Positions 27,601-34,592 of a DNA stretch of 64,000 nucleotides are shown one piece after another. The translations under genes and the position numbers were made by a program. The DNA lies in assembly GCF_030817415.1 (NCBI RefSeq), contig NZ_JAUSZI010000002.1:2542001-2606000 (forward strand). The letters run 5' to 3'. Within the stretch, counting starts at the first letter, position 1. Each line of letters starts with the position of its first letter. Below the pieces are notes generated by a model, which did not search any database, was not told the origin of the DNA, and worked only from the letters and a program-made list of their open reading frames with translations. The DNA comes from Streptomyces umbrinus. GTDB taxonomy: Bacteria; Actinomycetota; Actinomycetes; Streptomycetales; Streptomycetaceae.

Positions 27601-28031
27601 TCCTTGATGTCCCGGTGGACCACGGCTATGTCGCACACCTGCTCGTCGTACGCGGGGTGGAAGTCGACATGTGCCTGAAGCACTGGCCCGCGGTAGGGCA
27701 GCCCGCGGCGGGCCTTGACCGAGGTGACCACCGCCAAGGGCAAGGAACTGCCCTCGGCGAACTGGGTGCTGACGTAGACGTCGAACCGCGCACCGCTCAG
27801 ACGGTAGTACTCCTCGTCCCTGCCCTCGTACCGCTTGCTGGTCAGGCCAGCTGCCAGATCGGTCTCAACGGTGTGACAATCGGTGCCCAGCTCGGCCAGC
27901 TTCCGCGGTAGTCCGAGCCGGAAGGTCAGCGGAATCACCGGGCGGTCCGAGACCGGGCGTGTCTCGGCGGTGAGGATGTCGCTCAGTTCAGCGATCCAGG
28001 AGTCCGGCGTACCCAACGTCCATTCGGTCAT
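24684..28031 (-). CDS. UPF1/Dna2-like superfamily I helicase
   Basis: 1115 residues, ATG start. Walker A 'GPPGTGKTTVISEI' at ~374-387, motif Ia 'VLLLAPMHVAVDEVLRR', motif II 'DTLIIDEASRV' near 733, motif III 'GDERQLPP', motif V/VI region 'VDAIDRIQGQESDLVFLSF' and 'RRLNVACSRARRAIVLVGH'. These match the COG1112 group. A ~180-residue Ala/Arg/Glu-rich coiled coil (about 460-640) is inserted between motifs Ia and II. The ~340-residue N-terminus is unassigned. Helicases of this group pair with PLD nucleases in Mokosh-type defence, but no kinase domain is fused here and the other genes differ. Likely the motor of the operon. Confidence 0.93.
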   Translation of the reverse strand: MTEWTLGTPDSWIAELSDILTAETRPVSDRPVIPLTFRLGLPRKLAELGTDCHTVETDLAAGLTSKRYEGRDEEYYRLSGARFDVYVSTQFAEGSSLPLAVVTSVKARRGLPYRGPVLQAHVDFHPAYDEQVCDIAVVHRDIKERLRHQRAVADARDRSARLLQGRSTTVGAHSGLHAQVRRHFSALIDMIELLQQRGETENTRTAQGVVAAADDPAASAHPNTVCVRTHRRQGEFEYGFILHTSPIRSPGEADDTRASEGGPWKLEVVAAEDDFVYLEPPTKGHLAPGTLVDLRYKPKFALDRHNYALQHFLREEVEGDWSALARLLSDPGSLSGPAEGFSEPPAFFDDGLNQEQRAAVAGALGTPHAFFIQGPPGTGKTTVISEIVRQLTARGERVLLLAPMHVAVDEVLRRVGQADGVLALRVSYDDSRVKPELRSFTRDNLARQFVRQARRPAASRAEIWRAEREQLSAEAELIESCTGARGTLKEAEAARDQVAAARATWWAGNQDAVARATAQLAKARAEADQAAARLALADREQARVAEALAAVEGRIILRIKALFGKGELAVARAAHREARRALRDARAERKTADQRLTERERTADDLAREEATQERAHHEAWARAGASVDAARRRVDETTARLATADAALTHLDAEQLARRARSDHDRADRLQRFTHLEQRWFRLAGLTDASSRDAQDLLGALGRQLPSTANLVCCTTVGFAGEPGVRDADFDTLIIDEASRVIDSEFLIGARQARRWVLVGDERQLPPYVDPADEYHLHALAALHMTERRAAPDLHTAVEQLAQLWEEDEELHRFRVEPVQRTAGRIRDSGVWSSTYRRPYQAAYERLRNQNEDAERELLGRMRRHLVQSLFERCVAEDRQLSQALVEQRRMIEPIAQLVKGPVYGGRYVTPSPERLGLTPLVTANTFPRPMVFLDTSDNPRAGEEQVGTGCVNALEAEWVAAACRMWERELSARGERQVTVSVLTFYKAQAREIRRLLGGPGFPGFRVLDFQVVDAIDRIQGQESDLVFLSFCRTRRGRQRERHRFALWLQDVRRLNVACSRARRAIVLVGHRNTLAGLRGIPAAEQFYANMFDLFAHGHPDTVLLKQLEQVDR

Positions 28032-28092
28032 CTTTCGCGTGCTCCGTCTTTCCGTTCGATCCGTCTGACTCGTTGCCCCGGCTTGCCGCGTC

Positions 28093-29565
28093 TCAACGGT
28101 CCGTCCGGACGAACTTCAGTTCCTCGCACAGGGCCGCCACGTCGTCGCCGGTGCCCAACGTTGACCAGTAACCGCGCAGTACCGCACGGGCTTTGGCACC
28201 GAGCGTCTGGCTCTCCTTCGCCCCGACCGTGGCCGAGCCGTGCGCCAGCACCGATTTGTTGCGGGTCGTAGCCAGCGAGTTGAGATGCGACAGCGCCTTG
28301 GGGCCGGAGAGCTGCGCGCTGCGCAGCATGTCGTCATCGAGTGCCGCCAACAGGACGGCCGCGCTCATCAGCCCGATGACAGGCGGCAGTGTGCCGTCCG
28401 CGTCCTTCCTGCCGAGGGATCGCTGGATATCGACGTAGCGGGCACGCAGCCCCTCGGGATCGGCGGTGAGCACCGTGTAGTCCGGCCGGCCACAGCTGAA
28501 GCCTGCGGCCAGCCGCTCCAACCGTCCGGCAAGGCAGCCTTCGATGGCCCGGTAGTACAGCAGTGCGGCGAAATCGTGCCGGCCCACGTCACGGTAGTGC
28601 TCTCCAAGGACGAAGAAGCAGACGAGCAGGCTGTCGTGATCTCCCTCAGCCAGCAGATGCAGAAACGTCAGCTGCCGCTCCAGCCGCCGTGCGGTCTGAG
28701 CACTGACGTCATGGCGTACGTGGTGCAGTGCCTTCTCGACCGCCCTCACCCCCTGCGGCAGCGCCGTCAGGTCCAAGTCACACCATGCTCGGTACAGCTC
28801 GGACAGGGCACGCATGAATCGGGCGCGGCCGGGCTCGGCGACGATCTCGCAGAGTTCGTCGTATCGCTGCCGGGCCGACTCGAAGGCGCCATTGGCGAAC
28901 ATCTCCAATGCCGCCGACATGCTCTGCTCTCCGAAGAGCGCCGTGGGGTTGTCCAGCAGCAGCAGGCGGTCGGACCCTGGCACCGGCCTGAGTCGCGCCG
29001 GATCGTAGTCGCTGTCGATGTAGCACAGGTCCAGCCCGAGCTGCCACGCCGCCAATGCAGCGGCAGCGCTCATCACCTTCCGCCCGCCGGTGATGTCGAT
29101 GACGGCGTACGGCCGCTCTTCGTCGCGTTTCTCCAGCTCCTCCAGCTCGGTGCGCACCACACGGTAGATCCCCAGCGGGTCGGTGGGCACCACCGGCGCA
29201 TGCCGGAAGTCCTGATGCCGCAGCCGCCCCGCACCGATCACCTGCTCCCCAATCACGTCGATGCTGCTCTGCGCATTGAGTGAGGTGACAACGAGCATCC
29301 GCTGGGGCTTCAGCAGCCTGTAGACCAACACGGTGGTGATCGGCGAGAACCCGGCGAGACTGATCAGCAGCCGGACCGGGGTACGCGGTCGGCGATTGCT
29401 CCGCTGCGCTGCCCGTTCGACAATCTCGTCAAGCATCTCGTCCAGGTAGAACCGCGTGGCCTGTTCCTTGCGATCCCCAGGGCCGTACTGCTCCTGCCCC
29501 GACTCAATGCGCTGCAGCCGCGCTGCCTTCCCCTCGAACGAACCCACCACGGCGCCCCCGCCCAC
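28093..29565 (-). CDS. CARF-domain protein with C-terminal HEPN ribonuclease motif
   Basis: 490 residues from the GTG at 29565; a GTG at 29550 is an alternative. Residues ~65-205 match a CARF Rossmann fold: first strand 'VRLLISLAGFSPITTVLVY' and the ligand-loop motif 'AVIDITGGRKVMSAAAALAA' (GGRK at 160-163), as in the TIGR02710-type CRISPR-associated proteins. The C-terminal half is all helical and carries 'TTRNKSVLAHG', an R-X6-H HEPN motif (Arg435, His442). CARF domains bind cyclic oligoadenylates and HEPN domains cut RNA, so a Csm6/Csx1-like effector is the obvious model. No CRISPR array, Cas10 or cyclase is in this window. First gene of the operon; 61 bases separate it from the helicase gene. 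Confidence 0.85.
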   Translation of the reverse strand: MGGGAVVGSFEGKAARLQRIESGQEQYGPGDRKEQATRFYLDEMLDEIVERAAQRSNRRPRTPVRLLISLAGFSPITTVLVYRLLKPQRMLVVTSLNAQSSIDVIGEQVIGAGRLRHQDFRHAPVVPTDPLGIYRVVRTELEELEKRDEERPYAVIDITGGRKVMSAAAALAAWQLGLDLCYIDSDYDPARLRPVPGSDRLLLLDNPTALFGEQSMSAALEMFANGAFESARQRYDELCEIVAEPGRARFMRALSELYRAWCDLDLTALPQGVRAVEKALHHVRHDVSAQTARRLERQLTFLHLLAEGDHDSLLVCFFVLGEHYRDVGRHDFAALLYYRAIEGCLAGRLERLAAGFSCGRPDYTVLTADPEGLRARYVDIQRSLGRKDADGTLPPVIGLMSAAVLLAALDDDMLRSAQLSGPKALSHLNSLATTRNKSVLAHGSATVGAKESQTLGAKARAVLRGYWSTLGTGDDVAALCEELKFVRTDR

Positions 29566-29650
29566 GCTCCAACATCATCCCGGGCGACGGATGCTAGCAA
29601 TGAGCCGGGCGCCATCCGGACGCTTTTCATAAAGGCTGCATTACCGATCA

Positions 29651-29691
29651 ATAGCGGTCATACACTGATCTAATGCGATCATTCCCGCTAT
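29651..29691. promoter_or_regulatory. AT-rich control region with inverted repeat ahead of the CARF operon
   Basis: ATAGCGG at 29651-29657 and CCGCTAT at 29685-29691 form an inverted repeat with a 27-base spacer. Three GATC tetramers (29647, 29667, 29677) fall in or next to it. The block 29640-29695 is strikingly AT-rich against its neighbours and lies 85-125 bases upstream of the CARF start. The right arm covers the stop codon of the upstream small gene. A promoter/operator for the operon is the likeliest reading; no clear -35/-10 pair can be asserted. Confidence 0.35.
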
Positions 29692-29909
29692 GCGAAATAC
29701 GTCCCGGCGAGAGCGCCGTCGTATCCCGCAGCCTGGATGGCTGCTGGCAGGCTGTCGTAGACCTCGCCGCCGGAACGAGCCATCGCCTCGAAGTCGGCTC
29801 GGCCCAGCTCGCGTTCGAGCCACTGGTGGGCACGGCGGCACCACCCGGTGCCGCCAGGACCGGCGACAGCACCCCCCGGATCATCAACGACAGGGGCAAA
29901 AAGAGTCAT
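29688..29909 (-). CDS. Small hypothetical protein (second of a coupled pair)
   Basis: 73 residues; the ATG at 29909 overlaps the stop of the preceding small gene as ATGA. The C-terminal part 'CRRAHQWLERELGRADFEAM' and 'EVYDSLPAAIQAAGYDGAL' reads as a compact helical protein. The N-terminus ('VVDDPGGAVAGPGG') is low in complexity. A two-gene unit of this size upstream of a defence operon could be a toxin-antitoxin-like pair or part of the operon. Neither sequence matches a family I know. Confidence 0.45.
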   Translation of the reverse strand: MTLFAPVVDDPGGAVAGPGGTGWCRRAHQWLERELGRADFEAMARSGGEVYDSLPAAIQAAGYDGALAGTYFA

Positions 29910-30133
29910 ACCGGCCCCGGAGGCCACGAGCCCAGCTCGGGCTCTACCCCGAAGGTAATGGGCAGGCCGGCCATGAAGGCGGCGATGTCGCTGTAGTAGG
30001 CGTAGTCGCGGTTCCGGGTGTTCTCACGGAGCCGGGCGATCGTCGCGGCGGCTTGGTCCCCGCCCCTGCCTGCCTGCCTGCCTGCCACGCTCGCTGCCGT
30101 TAGCACCGCCCCGCCTTCAATACTGCTGGGCAC
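29906..30133 (-). CDS. Small hypothetical protein (first of a coupled pair) containing a TGCC-repeat tract
   Basis: 75 residues from the ATG at 30133, whose start is weakly supported. The C-terminal part 'ATIARLRENTRNRDYAYYSD' and 'IAAFMAGLPITFGVEPELGS' looks like real protein. The codons near the N-terminus run through a tetranucleotide repeat (30067-30086), giving 'VAGRQAGRGG'. Change in repeat number would shift the frame if translation starts upstream of it. The true start may also lie downstream of the repeat. Function unknown. Confidence 0.45.
   Translation of the reverse strand: MPSSIEGGAVLTAASVAGRQAGRGGDQAAATIARLRENTRNRDYAYYSDIAAFMAGLPITFGVEPELGSWPPGPV
30067..30086. repeat. (TGCC)5 tetranucleotide tandem repeat
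   Basis: Five perfect TGCC copies, read as GGCA repeats on the coding (minus) strand, near the 5' end of a small gene. Tetranucleotide tracts of this sort change length by slippage. Confidence 0.8.
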
Positions 30134-30502
30134 TGATCGGCACGGCCTGCCAACGGCGTCACGGTGCGTGGCTGAGCTCTTTGTTACGCACTTTCGGGTG
30201 ACGGTCTGGCGGTGGCTGGGGTGGCGAAGCCTGTCGGCCGGGGTGGCGGATCAGTGCCTGCACGGCTCACCGATCTGGCGGGGCGTCAACCTGGTGCATT
30301 CGCCACATTGATTGAGGCTACAGGTGAGAGTCACCGAAAGATGTACGATTAGCAACGGAGTGCACGTGTTCGCGTCCAGAATCTGCACACAGTGGCCATG
30401 GCGTGAAGGCGCGGCCGGTTGCCCGCCACCCGCACTCCGCACCCGTACGTCCCTCCCTGTGGCTTTCAGGACATGCCGGTACCTCTACGCCCAGGAGGCT
30501 TT
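30134..30502. other. Intergenic stretch without a supported gene
   Basis: Between the divergent small-gene pair and the lamin-tail pseudogene. Open frames here have no start signals or family resemblance. The end of the stretch carries AGGAGG, the ribosome-binding site of the gene at 30503. No RNA structure stands out. Confidence 0.4.
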
Positions 30503-30982
30503 ATGTCTTCTTTGCTGCGACCGCCCGTCGTCTGTCCGCCACCGCTCTCGCGGCCGCCGCCGTAATCGGGGCGGTGGCGTTGCCGGCGTCGGCGGCCGAC
30601 CAGGCCCGGCCCCACGCCCCAAGGTGGAGATCACTGAGGTGCAGTACGACTCGCCGGGCCGCGACGACCGCTCCAGGCGCTCGCTGAACAAGGAGTGGGG
30701 GAGCTCACCAACACCACGCGTCGTGCGGTCAACCTCGACTGCTGGACCCTCAAGGACGAGGACGGCCGCACGTACACCTTCAACCACTACCGCCTGGACG
30801 GCCGCGCCACGGTCCGGATCTACACCGGCAGGGGCCGCGACACCGACACCGACCTTTACCAGGACCGCCGCCACTATGTGTGGGACAATCGCTCCGACAC
30901 CGCCACCCTGCGCAACGATCGCGGCCGCTTCATCGACGACGAGTCCTGGGGCGGTTGCCACCGCGGCGGCAACCGCCACTGA
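30503..30982 (+). pseudogene. Secreted lamin-tail-domain protein disrupted by three 1-base deletions
   Basis: ATG at 30503 with AGGAGG 5 bases upstream, but the frame hits TAA within 21 codons. The product is recoverable by switching frame three times: 'MSSLLR' then a signal peptide 'TARRLSATALAAAAVIGAVA' and 'LPASAAD'; 'PKVEITEVQYDSPGRD'; then 'ELTNTTRRAVNLDCWTLKDE', 'YTFNHYRLDGRATVRIYTGR' and 'YVWDNRSDTATLRNDRG', a lamin-tail (LTD) fold. The breaks fall near 30520, 30620 and 30697. Each is explained by loss of one base, and together they restore the original frame. Either a decayed gene or a patch of base-calling error. Confidence 0.75.
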
Positions 30983-31021
30983 CCCCCTGCAGTACGGCGG
31001 CTGGTGACCCCACATCAATAG

Positions 31022-31072
31022 CAGGTCGGCGGCGGGCCAGCCCTCACCAGGGCCTGGCCCGCCGCCGACCTG
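31022..31072 (+). terminator. Strong hairpin terminator
   Basis: A perfect 19-bp stem with a 13-base loop starts 40 bases after the lamin-tail stop; the arms begin CAGGTCGGCGGCGGG (from 31022) and end CCCGCCGCCGACCTG (to 31072). One of the longest hairpins in the window. Confidence 0.85.
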
Positions 31073-31192
31073 TATGCCGGGCGATGCTGCGTCAGCCGTC
31101 CTGGCAGAGCCCTGCCTCCCGACCCGGGCGGGGGCCTGCGCTGAGTACGAGAACTCATGTGCGCCGGGACGCCGGCTGACAGGATCCGCGGT

Positions 31193-32116
31193 ATGACGAG
31201 TGGCAGACGGGTGCTGACGGCCCTGCATCTCTTCCTGGTCTGGGCAGCGATGGCGGCCGCGGTGCCGGTGCTCGGCTTCGGGCTGCTGGTGACGGGCTGG
31301 GGTGGTGGGGTCGGCGCGGCCGCGCCGCTCGTCGCGTTGGGTGTGCCGCTGACGGTGGGCCTGCTGGCCATGGCGGGCATACCGGCGCGGACCGTGGTGC
31401 CGCTGTGCGGCTCCGTGCGGCAGCGGCTCGGCTGGGCGGTCCTGGTCTTCGCTCTCGGCACGCTCGGCGTCGTGGCAGGTCTGGCCGCCTACGGTGGGGA
31501 CGTCGACCTGGGGAGCGCCAGTACCCGGATCGCGCTGACGGGGGCGCCGTACGCCGTGGCTGCGGCGTTCTTCGTGCCGAGCCGGTGGGTGCGGCTGGGG
31601 GCGTTGGCCGCGCTGGCGGCCGGGGTGGCCTATGGGGGCTTCGTCGGCCCGGCGCAGTCGCAGCAGCGTCAGCACGAGGCGGAGGTCGCGCGGTATCGGG
31701 AGCATCCGGAGCTGTTGTACCTGGGCGCTGCGCCGCCCGGCATGCGGGTGTCCCATGCCTGGGCCGGCCCCGCCTACTTCAGCGTCGACTACCGCGGCGT
31801 CCGGGAGGACGAGTTCGCGTACGTGGGCCTCACGGTGCGTGTGCCGCTCACATCGACACCCCGATGTCCCAAGCACCTGGAGAAGGGCGTGACCTGCACG
31901 GTAGACGGACATGGCGAGATGCGCATGGTCCGCGACTTCCCCGGTGACGGCCGCGCCGTCACTCTCATCCGCCGTCACCGGAACGCAGAGGCCGAGGTCA
32001 CCAGCCAGACCCTCGACGAACCCGGGCTACGCCGTCTCCTGAACACTCTGCACCCGCTGTCGGACACAGAACTGGAGAAACTGATGCGGGAGAAGAAGAT
32101 CGACCACAGACTCTGA
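31193..32116 (+). CDS. Hypothetical multi-span membrane protein
   Basis: 307 residues from the ATG at 31193; an ATG 12 codons upstream lacks a better site. Four or five membrane segments occupy the first ~160 residues ('ALHLFLVWAAMAAAVPVLGF', 'APLVALGVPLTVGLLAMAGI', 'LGWAVLVFALGTLGVVAGLA', 'IALTGAPYAVAAAFF', 'LGALAALAAGVAYGGFV'). A ~140-residue soluble C-terminus follows with two Cys ('PRCPKHLEKGVTCTV'). No known family. It follows the terminator and is probably monocistronic. Confidence 0.75.
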   Translation: MTSGRRVLTALHLFLVWAAMAAAVPVLGFGLLVTGWGGGVGAAAPLVALGVPLTVGLLAMAGIPARTVVPLCGSVRQRLGWAVLVFALGTLGVVAGLAAYGGDVDLGSASTRIALTGAPYAVAAAFFVPSRWVRLGALAALAAGVAYGGFVGPAQSQQRQHEAEVARYREHPELLYLGAAPPGMRVSHAWAGPAYFSVDYRGVREDEFAYVGLTVRVPLTSTPRCPKHLEKGVTCTVDGHGEMRMVRDFPGDGRAVTLIRRHRNAEAEVTSQTLDEPGLRRLLNTLHPLSDTELEKLMREKKIDHRL

Positions 32117-32219
32117 GGTTGAGACTTGAACGTCGCGAGTCACGACGCGACAGGAGCTCAGCAGCTTCTTCTTCGGGCAGCCCGCCCGGACTCCCCGAGC
32201 TCTCCGGCAGATGCAGATG

Positions 32220-32711
32220 CTAACTACGCATCCGTCGGTCGTATTCTGCGGCGGGTTCCAGGCCCACGGCGGCGCGGCGTTCGTCGAGCCGTTCGGGATC
32301 CGCCACCGGCTGGCGACGCAAGTTCGAGTCGTCCGGGTCGTTGGTGTACTGCGTTCCGTACATCTGGGGCTCGCCGGCCGCGACCAGGACCCGGTCGGTG
32401 AGGTAGGCAAGCCGCCGTGCCGATGCCTCCCCGGCCACGACAGCGGTCTTCATCAGCTCAAGTGCCCGACGCTGGAACGCCGGGGAGAGGTCCGCGTGTT
32501 GGGCCAGGAGCCATGCCTCCTCGGCGCCCAGTTCCCCGACGATGCTGATCCCTGGCCAGCCGTGCTCCACTATGACCCGCTCAAGCCAGGCTGTGTTTTC
32601 CGCGTCGATCCGGCACATCTCGGTGTCATGGCGCGTCTCAAGAACGTGGTACCGCGCGGCCTCGTCCTTCTCCGCCCGGCGGTGCAGCTCCTCGGCAAGC
32701 TCCTGGTTCAT
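32220..32711 (-). CDS. DUF6624-like protein
   Basis: 163 residues from the ATG at 32711, which has GGAG 5 bases upstream; the frame is open 17 codons further. Features of the family are the helical N-terminus 'ELAEELHRRAEKDEAAR', 'AWLERVIVEHGWPGISIVGE', 'AWLLAQHADLSPAFQRRAL' and 'LTDRVLVAAGEPQMYGTQYT'. The role of DUF6624 proteins is unknown to me. Soluble, single gene. Confidence 0.75.
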   Translation of the reverse strand: MNQELAEELHRRAEKDEAARYHVLETRHDTEMCRIDAENTAWLERVIVEHGWPGISIVGELGAEEAWLLAQHADLSPAFQRRALELMKTAVVAGEASARRLAYLTDRVLVAAGEPQMYGTQYTNDPDDSNLRRQPVADPERLDERRAAVGLEPAAEYDRRMRS

Positions 32712-32957
32712 CCGCTCCGGCCTTCCTTCGCTACTGAGAACCGCTGTCTTCGACCCCTTCAAGGGCGGCTACGTACCGCAGGCGGGTCGCCGGGCCGCGT
32801 CTCTGGCGAAGGTCGTCTCTCTCCGCCCGTGCGACGCCTAGCTGCTCCGCCCAAGGCCAAATGCGGCAGGTCGTGATCCGTGCAGGGGGCAGGACAGTTG
32901 GCACAGGGCGGTTGCGATGATGTCGCTGCTGGGGCTGTCGTTGAGCGACCATGCCTT

Positions 32958-33152
32958 GCGTACTACATGCTGCTGTTCGGCGAGTTCGAGACCGGGCGCG
33001 ACCTCGGGACGTACTACACGCGGCAGGGGTTCACCGTGCTGCGGCCGGGACAGGCGATCGACGTCGGCACCCTGCTGGCCGGCGTGCCGGTCCAGCTCGG
33101 TGCAGGGCCGGGCGAGGCGTTCTTCCACCGGTGGCGCGGCCGCGTCAGGTGA
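32958..33152 (+). pseudogene. C-terminal fragment of a GNAT-type N-acetyltransferase
   Basis: The frame gives 'AYYMLLFGEFETGRDLGTYY' then 'TRQGFTVLRPGQAIDVGTLL' and 'VQLGAGPGEAFFHRWR', matching the tail of GNAT proteins ('YYRRQGFTVL'). The acetyl-CoA-binding part is absent and the upstream frame is not protein-like, so this is a 5'-truncated remnant. Its stop overlaps the end of the convergent gene by 8 bases. Confidence 0.5.
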
Positions 33153-33669
33153 CGCGGTCCGCGGGCTCACCGCGCAGCAGATCGGGACGGGCATCGGCGC
33201 TGGCGAAGGCCCGCCTGAGCCCCTCCACCAGCGCCCGGTCGATGCGGTACAGCCGCGCTCGCTCGTCCCGCTGGAGCAGCCGGTCCGCGCCGGCCGGGCC
33301 AACGCGGCGCTGCACCGCCTGGACACTGGTCAGGGTCCCGCCAATCTTCTTCGGCGGGATCGGGGTCGTCGGATGGTCACTGAAGTACTGCTGCACTTCG
33401 TCGTACGAGGCCGTGCCGCCCAGGTCGGTGATCCGGCGCAGTACCGCCCGGGCCCCGGGCATCAGCGACGCGATCACGCGGAACAGCACCTGGTCCGTCC
33501 AGCCGTCCCCGATGGCGTCGCTGCTCAGGTCCTGCGGATCGGGGCGCGGGTCCACGGCCGCGGCTTCCGGCCAGTCGGCAGGAACGACGGGGCGCAGCCC
33601 GTAGGCGGCCTGGACAGCGGCTATCGCCTGCTCGTACGTGTCCGTCTCGGTATCGATCGTCAGCCGCAC
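33145..33669 (-). CDS. Hypothetical protein with winged-helix-like C-terminal half
   Basis: 174 residues, GTG start with an AGGGGG stretch upstream. The N-terminus 'MRLTIDTETDTYEQAIAAVQ' is a common opening in Streptomyces island proteins. Residues ~75-150 ('VLRRITDLGGTASYDEVQQY', 'RLLQRDERARLYRIDRALVE') look like a wHTH. Likely a small DNA-binding or regulatory protein. I do not recognise a named family. Confidence 0.7.
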   Translation of the reverse strand: MRLTIDTETDTYEQAIAAVQAAYGLRPVVPADWPEAAAVDPRPDPQDLSSDAIGDGWTDQVLFRVIASLMPGARAVLRRITDLGGTASYDEVQQYFSDHPTTPIPPKKIGGTLTSVQAVQRRVGPAGADRLLQRDERARLYRIDRALVEGLRRAFASADARPDLLRGEPADRVT

Positions 33670-34318
33670 GACGCCCCCTTCGTGATCGCTACCGCCATCC
33701 TCCCCAACGGTCCCCGGGCTCTACTCGGTCGCGCCAGGACCGGCTGCGCACCTGGCCGTGGCCTTCCTGCCGCGGTTGTTCGAACCCTGTGACGGAGTCG
33801 AGATTGCCCGGCTGCTCCCTGCGCGCCGTGTGTGTGGAGCACGCACAGCCGGCCCCGCATGACGTCGAAGCCGGCTGTGTGAGGCGCCCGCGCGTCAACA
33901 CGGACGACCGAATCCGTGCGGTTGGTTGCTGGAGCCAGTCGCGTACGGAACTACCGGGGAGCGTGACAGCCAGGTCCTCTCACGGCAAACAGAACTGGGA
34001 CGGGACGCAGGAACCCGCTTCTCCCCCGCGGCTCGGTGGCACCGGGCTCCGGCCGGGCGCGGAGAACAACCAGGTCACCGGTCTCGCCGGAATTGACCAC
34101 GTCCTGTCTCAGATCTGGTGCGGCCCGAAAATCGGGTCTGCCTCAAATCGGCACATGGGACAACTGCGCATCAATGGCGTGCCCGTGGGCTGCCGTGGTG
34201 GCACCATGCTGTCCCATCGCGACGCAGCGTCAACTGCCCGTGGCTTAGAACCAGTTGCTGGAGCCAGTCAGCCCCACGGCCGCCGGCCGTAGCACACCAA
34301 CCCGTAGGGAACTACCTC
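33670..34318. other. 649-base non-coding stretch with repeats and hairpins
   Basis: No credible gene on either strand. It holds a 15-base direct repeat, TTGCTGGAGCCAGTC, at 33926-33940 and 34255-34269, each followed by a GGAACTACC motif. It also holds a small CCCGA/TCGGG hairpin at 34124-34136 and a larger nested inverted repeat at 34155-34217 (ATGGGACA ... TGTCCCAT, with GTGCC/GGCAC inside). Promoters for the gene at 34319 must be here. Confidence 0.5.
34155..34217. repeat. Nested inverted repeat of about 63 bases
   Basis: Outer arms ATGGGACA (34155-34162) and TGTCCCAT (34210-34217); inner arms GTGCC and GGCAC close a second stem. It would fold as RNA from either strand. It could be a regulatory RNA leader, a transcription attenuator or a relic of a small mobile element. 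Confidence 0.45.
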
Positions 34319-34585
34319 ATGCACGTGAACGAATCCGTGGCGCTCTGCGTCGTACCCGACAGCCCTGCCCGCCGCCACCTCAGCGGGGCCGAAGCCGCCG
34401 TCATCGTGGTGGTCATCATCGTGGCGGCAGCCCTGACCACGGGCGGCATGCCGTCCAGGAAAGCGCTGTCCCTGCTGGGGGCGGCAGGCCTGATGTCGGT
34501 GGCCGTGACGCGATTGGCCACCGGCGCCGTGACCCGGGTGCTGCGCCATCTCGCCCGGACGCAGTCGGCCTCCCTGCCCCGGTGA
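34319..34585 (+). CDS. Small membrane protein preceding an XRE regulator
   Basis: 88 residues from the ATG at 34319; the ribosome-binding site is weak (GTAGGGA about 9 bases upstream). One clear membrane helix 'AAVIVVVIIVAAALTTGG' and a second moderately hydrophobic stretch 'ALSLLGAAGLMSVAV'. It ends 7 bases before the regulator gene, so the two are one transcription unit. Function unknown. Confidence 0.55.
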   Translation: MHVNESVALCVVPDSPARRHLSGAEAAVIVVVIIVAAALTTGGMPSRKALSLLGAAGLMSVAVTRLATGAVTRVLRHLARTQSASLPR

Positions 34586-34592
34586 GTGCATC

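Noticed and set aside
17200..28031. Assignment of the helicase/HKD genes to Mokosh or DISARM
   Set aside because: The helicase has no fused kinase or HKD domain (Mokosh), and no drmA/drmB-like or drm methylase genes are present (DISARM). Only single components are shared.
28093..29565. A CRISPR array or cas genes accompanying the CARF protein
   Set aside because: I looked for regularly spaced 25-40 base repeats and for Cas10-, Cas7- or Cas6-like proteins across the window and saw none.
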